A DNA stretch of 64,000 nucleotides, taken from contig OZ038472.1 of the NCBI GenBank assembly GCA_964036295.1, positions 62,001 through 126,000 on the forward strand, written 5' to 3'. This stretch comes from Plumapathes pennacea (lineage: Eukaryota; Cnidaria; Anthozoa; Antipatharia; Myriopathidae). The notes beneath the pieces were generated by a model. The model saw nothing but the letters and a program-made list of their open reading frames with translations. It did not search any database and was not told the origin of the DNA. Within the stretch, counting starts at the first letter, position 1; every line of letters begins with the position of its first letter. Of this stretch, positions 60,446 through 64,000 are shown in pieces. The position numbers and the translations under genes were made by a program.

Positions 60446-63400
60446 CTTTTCATCTGGAATTGTGTTAGACATGTGTGCAGTCTTAGTCATCAGTGGGACG
60501 CCACCAAGCTCTTTAACCTGACAAAACAATTCATTGAAAACAAAAATTACCCATGTAGCTTCAAGCACCCAACGCGGACTGACACGACATGACGTACCTT
60601 CTGGGCGAGTATTCGGAAGTTATCGCGCTCATTCAACTTCAGGCGTTCGAGTTTCACTCCCGAAACTGCGGGGAAAAATTGGAAAGAAAAAGAGATTACT
60701 TGAAACAGTCTACTAGTCGCTCACAGTTCAGATTGATGTAAATTTGGAATGTGTCAACTTTGTGAAACTTTGCATTTGCTTTCGTGTTTCAGTTCAACTA
60801 AGTGTATGTCTTACTTCGGATTGCGTGCCTGGCTGGTTTGGCTTACTTCTCTCGCCAAAAAATAATTGAACAATCAATTTAGGATGCAAGTTTGTCCGGC
60901 TAAACTGATTTGACCTGCAGTTCTTGCCACTGAATGTTTGACCAATCACGATGTTCATCTGGTAAACCGGTTTGACCAGGTTTGCTGTGCCTGGACTGTA
61001 GTTCGCCGTCCATGAGTCGGGCTCCAGATTCTCCCCCTCGCTGTCACTCTCTTGTAACCCTGGGTTACACGTCATCGTTGTCTCCTGGTGAATGAGCCCC
61101 AGGGGGAGTAGGGTCGGGTGGTAATGATGAAGCAAGTAGCACAGTGCACGTCCATCCGAGAAGGAGACAGTGAAGTTGTCGATCTGTTGTGCAATACGAA
61201 AACTAAACGTATAAATATTTTACGTCGCTCAACACACACAAATACCATACTTAAAAGAACCTCTCACCGTAGATGCTTTACCCGTCCAGTGACTGACGGC
61301 GGCCATTTTCATATTATACCAAAATGGCTGATTCTCGTGTTTTGCTATGTTTTATCGCGAATAATTCAGCACAAAAATGGAAAGTGTATAGAATATAGCA
61401 AGTAGCGACAGTCAGATTGATCAGTCATAACGTGGGCGCCTCAGGAAAGTCCAGCTCCTATGGTAAATATAAACATGAGCGCGCAAAGTATCTCCGGTGA
61501 GAGGGTTTCTTTGATTATCACGATTTCTCAGGACTGCGCGCAAGACTGGCCGATATAGGGAGGTCTGTTGCAGTTTTGTCACAGCAACGTGTCAGAAGCG
61601 ACAGACAGGAATCACAAATCTGTCGTGCGCACCAGCAAAATGAAACCCTGGCAATCATATAACAGTTAAACTTGGAAATTGTGAAGTGTCCTATTTTAAT
61701 ACAGGTGGAGAATGTGTTATACTGTACAACAAGCAATAACAGGTCATTACCTTCATCCCATATATGCTGCAAACAATCTTGCACCACTTCAACAATAGAC
61801 TCAGACGTTCAGAGTTCGAATAGACACCGATGGATTGGCGACGTATGTCAACGGCACAGTGTTGTTCTTCTGTCCAAGTCGTGGCGGCGGTAAGCTGTGA
61901 CTGCAGCTCCTTGTTTTGTTTGAGATGGCGGATCTCTTCTTTTAGCTGCTTGTCGCTCAACAACACGTTGACCTGAGAGGAAAGTACGAGAAAATTAGTT
62001 TACAAAAGGAAGAAAATGTAATGTCGATCAAAGGACCGAGTCCAAATTGTGGAGTCCGCGTATTTAACTCCCAAGAGTTACTAACTTCCATTTTCTCTTT
62101 TCAGTCTTTTAGCAGAAATATATCACAACAGTATCAAGAATTTGGTTTTTGATAACCTGTTCAGATGATAACTGATTAAACTATCAACTCTCACTACATC
62201 CGTCATACAATCTCTTCTTGGGTGGTTGGGAGAATTTATATTCTGAGCGTGGAAGCAAAAAGGTTAGGCACAAAAACGACTTGTGTCCGGCCTATCCATG
62301 GTTTGAGAAAAGTCCTATTTACTTCTTTCTCCTGATCTCTTAATATCTTTGCTGGTTTGTTTTCTTCTGGGGCGGTTGCCGTGCAAGAGGCACATGTGTT
62401 TGATATGAAAATTGAAAATTGGAGGTAAACTTACTTGAAAGTTAAAAATCAGTTGCCATAGTAACGCAAGCGTCTTCTCTCCGTGGCCATCGACAACATG
62501 GCGGGCGTCCAGACCTAAAAAAATACAACAGAGAAGAGGCGCGGGTATTACGGACAGAAGATTAGACAAGAAAAGGAAGCAACAACCACAGCAGCACTTA
62601 ACATCGCAATGCAAATAACGGAATCCAATCGGTACAATAACTGACTCGTCCCCAGTCGTCTCTTTTATTCGTGCCGGGGCGGGCGGAGAAGCTCTCGCGA
62701 AGTGACAGAAAGAAAAGTCCTTCTTGCGCCACTTTTCCTCCTTCCCGTCACTCACTGCGAGCCTCCGTCCGCGCGCGAATACGACAGACGAAGAGGGAGT
62801 TAGAGAAGAGTCAGGCGCAATAACGTGTCTTGCTTACCATCGTCAACGCTAACACCTCCGTCCTTGAGGGCCTTCAAAAACACCTCAACATTGTGAATTT
62901 TCTGCAAGGATCGAAGTTACGAGCTGTCAGCATTAGTGTGGAACAGAACGCTAAACATAAGAATGCAAAGGAACTCGAAGACTCAGAATGCGATAACGGG
63001 AACACGCTAAGACAAACTATTTCATTAATCGATGCCAATTGTTCACGTGACCATCTGCAATAACCAAATCAATAGTTGATTTTGGTTTCACCACTGCTCT
63101 GATTGGAAGAGGAAAAAACACTCTAGTCTGATTGGTCCAGACAGCAAAATTGGTTAGCTTACCTGCAGTCTAGAAATGGCTGGAACTCGCTGGCTACTGC
63201 ACAAATTCCACTTCTGCATCAACAACTCGGTCACGCGCCTTGAAAATCATAAACACAATGAGAATTGACCCGTCAGTTGTAAAATAATTTTAGTTAATTT
63301 AATAATTTAATTCCCGAAGTGAAAGATGACGACAGAGTATGAACGTCAATCGAACACAGGTTGCGGTACTTAGGTAAAGTGGAGACCGTCCCGGAGATCG

Positions 63401-63695
63401 GTTGCAATGTTTTTCACGGCGTAATCAAATTCTTCAAGGGCGGTCTAATAGATTCAACAAAAAATTGACGTAAGGGCGAAACACTGCGTCACATGTTCGC
63501 GCAACAATTTAGTATCCCGCGTGTCCGGAAGTTAGTTTTCGATGAGTTCTTACACTTAATATGAAGCATGACCAGGGAAAAGTTCGCCTAGCGTGACTCA
63601 CCTGTGAGTGCGTGACAGCGTAGCCCAGGAAGTTTAAGTGTTTCGTGACGTCTCCTTCTCCTTTCAAAAACTATCTTGAGAATGCCAGGAGTAAA
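60446..63695 (-). pseudogene. ASPM: ASPM, calponin-homology exons, with stop and broken donor
   Basis: ASPM is a spindle-pole protein with tandem CH domains and IQ repeats. Nine exons read on the minus strand: 63695-63602, 63444-63374, 63238-63163, 62901-62838, 62514-62435, 61972-61751, 61183 to about 61000, 60665-60598 and 60517-60446. Phases agree at nearly every join. Motifs: FLKGEGDVTKHLNFLGYAV, VPAISRLQ with [51 protein letters not shown] and HMSNTIPDEK. Lesions: TAG at 63671-63673 within an exon of the correct length (Asp expected in FSRDFL), and the donor after 63374 reads ctaagt instead of gtaagt. The following CH exon and all IQ repeats are missing; satellite begins directly to the left. 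The 5' part would lie right of 63700, where satellite resumes. Confidence 0.82.
62090..62240 (+). repeat. Dispersed 140-bp repeat family, copy 4 of 4
   Basis: 'agcagaaatatatcacaaca', then 'ttgataacctgttcagatga' and 'taactgattaaactatcaac', then 'cgtcatacaatctcttcttg'. It lies in an ASPM intron and is the most complete copy. Confidence 0.6.
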
Positions 63696-63785
63696 CTGCG
63701 ACTCGACTGAAGGAAAACGAAAAGAAGTGAGATGAGAATGATTCTGATGTTGAAGTCGATTGTGTATTCCTATTACTATAAGTTG

Positions 63786-64000
63786 ATGACGAGTTTGTAC
63801 GGAAGCTTGTACGACAGTTTGTACGGGAATTTGTACGAGACTTTGTACGAGACCTTGTACGAGAGTATATAAAGGAGATTGTACTAGAGTTTGTACGGGA
63901 GTTTGAACGAAACTTGGTAGAGAGTTTGTCCGAAACTTTGTACCAGAGTTTGCAGGAGCTTTGTAGGAGCTTTGTACAAGAGTTTGTACAGCAGTTTGTA
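63786..64000. repeat. 12-bp GTAC satellite, cluster 3 (runs off the window)
   Basis: Diverged copies of 'gagagtttgtac' continue to the window edge. Units are more mutated than in the main array, e.g. 'ggagctttgtag'. Confidence 0.9.

Overview
The window is animal nuclear DNA, most likely from a cnidarian and probably a stony coral. The evidence is many-exon genes with GT-AG introns whose exons read as clear homologues of animal proteins, AT-rich introns full of short inverted-repeat elements, and heavy satellite content. The species call is inference.

Layout. 1-3,660 (+): 3' exons of a SNX17-type sorting nexin. 5,377-8,251 (-): a PDIA6 gene with all its introns but with in-frame stops and a frameshift. 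8,547-10,297 (+), head to head with it: a decayed telomere-repeat-binding-factor-like gene (TRFH start and Myb/telobox exon). About 11,950-16,016: a dead Ty3/Gypsy retrotransposon with an 88-bp tandem array between RNase H and integrase. 16,017-33,326: a 17.3-kb inverted-repeat structure whose arms carry repeated exon-like modules and several satellites and whose hinge is made of minisatellites. 34,954-37,255 (-): the last three exons of an Argonaute with the full slicer tetrad. 38,450-44,034 (+): a sushi exon and two CTR copper-transporter paralogues. 45,780-51,937 (-): an ALDH9-type aldehyde dehydrogenase with nonsense and frameshift lesions and a LINE in one intron. 54,116-54,758 (-): the last two exons of a gamma-butyrobetaine dioxygenase. 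55,665-64,000: arrays of a 12-bp satellite and a 131-bp satellite around the calponin-homology part of an ASPM gene (-), which has a stop and a broken splice donor.

Two themes stand out. First, four loci (PDIA6, TRF-like, ALDH9, ASPM) keep exon phases and splice sites but carry disabling changes using all three stop codons, so recoding is not the explanation. Decayed segmental copies, a dead haplotype, a non-recombining chromosome or consensus error are the alternatives. Second, the giant inverted repeat matches no element class I can name and still shows open, spliceable-looking exons conserved between its arms; it is the best candidate for something undescribed. ALDH9 and BBOX1 catalyse the last two steps of carnitine synthesis and lie together in the same orientation.

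All calls come from reading the sequence. Exon limits were checked by codon phase where stated.
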